A DNA stretch of 64,000 nt from Mercurialis annua (lineage: Eukaryota; Streptophyta; Magnoliopsida; Malpighiales; Euphorbiaceae): positions 24,244,501 to 24,308,500 of the forward strand of contig NC_065574.1 in NCBI RefSeq assembly GCF_937616625.2, given 5' to 3'. Within the stretch, counting starts at the first letter, position 1; every line of letters begins with the position of its first letter. The notes under the pieces are model-generated. The model saw only the letters and a program-made list of their open reading frames with translations, had not been told where the DNA came from and did no database searches. Both the position numbers and the translations under genes were made by a program. Of the stretch, positions 61,282-64,000 are shown piece by piece.

Positions 61282-63868
61282 TGTAATACCCCAAAGTAAT
61301 TAATTATTTAATTGGACCACGTGTCCAGCTTTGAGACGCCAAAGTGGCGATATCGGAAGATTTTCCGATAAGATTTAGATAAATAAGTTTTAAGTAGGTC
61401 GGTTCTGAGAGGTTTATAATGACGTATTTAATATTATCTCCTAGCTAGAAAGTTAGAATTGGAATAAAAAGGGGAAATGTCAAGAAAAGCCCCAAGACAA
61501 AGTTCAGGGACTAAAGTGGTAATTTAGCTACTAAGTCTCAAAAATGGAAATTTATAAGTTTTGACGGGAAAATATTAATATTGGGATTCGCATTGTTTAT
61601 CGGGTATAGATAATACGTACAAGTTATGATTAAAGAGTTAATTGATTTAGTTATGGACTAAATCGAATAAAAGAAAAGTTTAAAGGACGAATTGTAACAA
61701 ATAAAGAAAGAAGGGATCAAAGTGGAATTTATATCTTAATATACAAGATTTGGATTATGAATGAAAGAATTAATCAGAAGAAAGAAAGAAGAAGAAGGCT
61801 CCAGAAAGTGAAAATCGCCGATCGATTTCGTTTCGCCGCCGTTTCTCCGTTCAACGTCCGTTTCGGACGATTCTCGCGGCAATCTCTTCGGAATTGAATG
61901 CTCTACTGATCTTAAGCATCATATAAAGGTAAGATTTCGGTTTTTGGTGGTGAAAATGGTGTTTTGTAGGCTGTTTTGTTAAGAAATTACGTTTGAATCG
62001 ATACGTCAAGAATCAAGTCGTTTTTCATCGTTTTTGTAAGGATTCTTGCTAGATTTTGTGTTAAAATGAATTGGGTATGTGTTAGGGTAAGTTTTGAGAG
62101 TTTTAGAGCACCGGAAATGGTCCGGAAGCGCTGGAAAAACGCAGCACACGTCGGTGCACGACGTGCTGCACTTCAGCACGTCGTGCTGGTGCACGACGTG
62201 CACCACAAGGGTGCACGACGTGCACCATGAAGGGCACGACGTGCACCATGAAGGGCACGACGTGCACCATGAAGGGCACGACGTGCCCTTCACAAAAATT
62301 GAAGGGCACGATGTGCCAAGCTAGCACGACGTGCCCTACCTCGACCAGAACCTCCGTGGGACTTCCGGGAGCGAAAATGAGCCTCCGATAGCTTGATTTG
62401 GGCATGAAACTCAGTCAAATGTTTTAAAATGAATATAAAACATTATAGAAATGAATGTTAATATGATAAGAAAGAATTCAGTAAAGAAAGTTATATAATT
62501 CTCGAGTACGAGGAATAGTACTCGATAAGTCGTAAGTACGACTAAGGATCATTGAGTATATGAGCGAACTAGAAGTGGAATCTAATGAAACTAAACCCTA
62601 AAACTTAAAAGTATTATACGTATAGGAATACGAGATTCACTTCTAATCAGTAAACGTTAATTATTTATCAGACGTGTCTGCGAGCAGAGAGGTCAGTAGA
62701 CGTGGACTAGCGAGGGCATATCATTTCATAGACCACGTCATTGATTGGATTGCGGTCACTGTGAGTTGCACTTTACTTTCGTGTATTATATACTAAAGTT
62801 ATTTTATATAGATATATATATTGTTTACACGCATCGCATTATATATAATTGTTTGAAATGTTATATGTTTTATTAGTTTCTATATATGAGAACTAGTATG
62901 CGATCCGAAGAAACTAGCTACCTATTGGGTGTCAATAGGCTGTGTGATCACCAGTATCGAGTCAGTCTAGTATATTTGCATTTGAGAAATGACTTGACAC
63001 AGCTGGGAGCTGATGATGATTATAAAATTTACGTGGCTGGGCCACCAGCGAGTTAGACTCGCGATTGATATTTACGATTGGGTTTTTGATACGAGTGAGT
63101 ACTCGGCTACGGTGTAGTCTGGAGTCCCCGTATCTAGTGGTTGGGCCACCAGCGAGTTAAACTCGCGATTGATATTTACGATTGGGTTGAATGATAATGA
63201 TTATTCGAGAAATGTGTCGCATGCTAGGATATTAGTTTCGAACGGATCAAATACCTGTTTATATGTTTTATATTATTGTTTTCTTGAAATGCGATGCTAT
63301 GTTTTTATAATAATACCGTTAGTAAATGTCAACTCACTCAGTATTTTCCCAAATACTGACCCCTCACTTTTGATGCATTTCAGGTACTTAGTATGTGGAC
63401 CTAGCTAGAGGCCAATTTTGAAGTCCAGAAGTCAGCTGTGTATGTATAGTTTCTGACTTCTGTGAGTGCTGCAGTAGTGGTCCCACGTTGACAGAGTCGT
63501 AGCCTAGACAGTAGTACATTTTGAATGTACATATTACTTGATGTCCTGTTTATATGTTTTTGGAGGCTATTTGTTTTATATGTGATCCACGGCCCCAGAT
63601 GCCGGTGAGATATTTTGAGACATTAACTGAAGTATAGAGTACCGCGAGGCTAGTTCGTATAGGGTACGGTAACTAGAGCCCGCGAGGTTTAAACAGTTAA
63701 TGTAAATATTTTTTTATATGTTATATATGTATATTTGCTTCTGTTGCTTGATGTTATTTGTTTATTAATTGCGAAAAATTAATAGTGGTTTAAGGCTTAC
63801 TACAGGTTCTGGAGCTACCACTCCCGTTCCCTAGCGCCGGTCTCGGCTCAATATTTTGGGTCGTGACA
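61282..63868 (+). repeat. 5' LTR of a further Tekay-like element (element C)
   Basis: 2587 bp, TGTAATACCCC to GGGTCGTGACA, family of the solo LTR and LARD B. Preceded by TAAAG, the presumed target duplication. Followed by a good PBS, so an element extends beyond the window. Its palindrome array is different from the others in the family. Confidence 0.92.
62141..62338. repeat. GCACGACGTGC palindrome array (element C LTR)
   Basis: About ten GCACG-A-CGTGC cores. Three are in a strict 21-bp tandem (62234, 62255, 62276) with CACCATGAAGG spacers. Same place in the LTR as the GTGTGCG arrays but unrelated sequence. Confidence 0.92.
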
Positions 63869-63872
63869 AAGT

Positions 63873-63884
63873 TGGTATCAGAGC
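63873..63884 (+). other. tRNA-iMet primer binding site, element C
   Basis: TGGTATCAGAGC, four bases after the LTR. Confidence 0.93.
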
Positions 63885-64000
63885 AGTTGGTCCAATTACC
63901 ACTGCAAGTTTGTTTTGATGATTGTTTGAGAGCAGTTGGTCCAGTTACCACTGCTAGTTTGTTTTGGATGTTTGTCTGAATTGTGAAACTCTGTCAGTAA
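63885..64000 (+). other. Start of element C leader (cut by window end)
   Basis: Two direct copies of a unit with AGTTGGTCCARTTACCACTGC and TAGTTTGTTTT words (63880-63917 and 63930-63966), matching the LARD B leader. No ORF reached before the edge. Confidence 0.75.

Noticed and set aside
62006..62405. Repetitive frames such as SCPSWCT repeats over the GCACGACGTGC array
   Set aside because: Product of a 21-bp tandem repeat in a non-coding LTR; open in several frames on both strands.

Overview
This window is repeat-dense nuclear DNA from a flowering plant, probably a eudicot. I see no ordinary host gene, rRNA or tRNA. The plant assignment rests on four things: a CACTA (En/Spm) DNA transposon with a TNP2-like and a Transposase_24-like gene; Ty3/gypsy retroelements of Tat, Tekay-like and Athila type with plant-type primer binding sites; Mutator-type MITEs with 9-bp target duplications; and a degenerate CCCTAAA tract. 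I cannot name the species.

Layout. (1) About 1-48.6 kb is an AT-rich satellite with a 60-bp monomer that changes strand many times. (2) A 25.5-kb CACTA element (910-26435, TSD TTT) sits inside the satellite. Removing it restores the monomer. It carries two younger nested insertions: a 6.8-kb Tat-like element (1119-7962, minus strand, TSD ATAAT) with broken gag-protease and a convergent antisense gene but no reverse transcriptase or integrase; and a 9.7-kb LARD (14612-24352, minus strand, TSD CACCT) inserted in an exon of the second CACTA gene. (3) The satellite resumes at 26436. It is interrupted by a solo LTR (37828-40351, TSD CAAAC) and a MITE (43219-43580, TSD AATGCTAAA). (4) A second LARD (48620-57688, minus strand) lost the outer end of its left LTR and holds another MITE (48670-49039, TSD ATTATTATA). 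It carries a decayed acidic ORF of unknown family. (5) An Athila-type fragment (57689-61281) has a truncated, frameshifted integrase followed by a small acidic ORF with a duplicated serine/glutamate module. (6) A further LTR of the solo/second-LARD family (61282-63868) with a tRNA-iMet PBS runs off the right edge.

Levels of nesting. The satellite is oldest, followed by CACTA and then by the retroelements inside it. By eye the LTR pairs inside the CACTA differ by about 1-1.5%, so those insertions are recent. Both are non-autonomous and must have used enzymes supplied in trans.

Most unusual signals: (a) every Tekay-like LTR has an array of short GC- or CG-centred palindromes whose sequence differs between families while palindromicity is kept; (b) the satellite flips strand repeatedly, usually at an AAACGTTT palindrome; (c) two unfamiliar, degraded acidic ORFs ride in the second LARD and the Athila fragment; (d) three clusters of CTCGAG-type repeats lie in the non-coding parts of the CACTA; (e) hairpin-rich DNA separates the convergent genes of the Tat-like element. 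All coding regions found are broken by at least one stop, frameshift or truncation.
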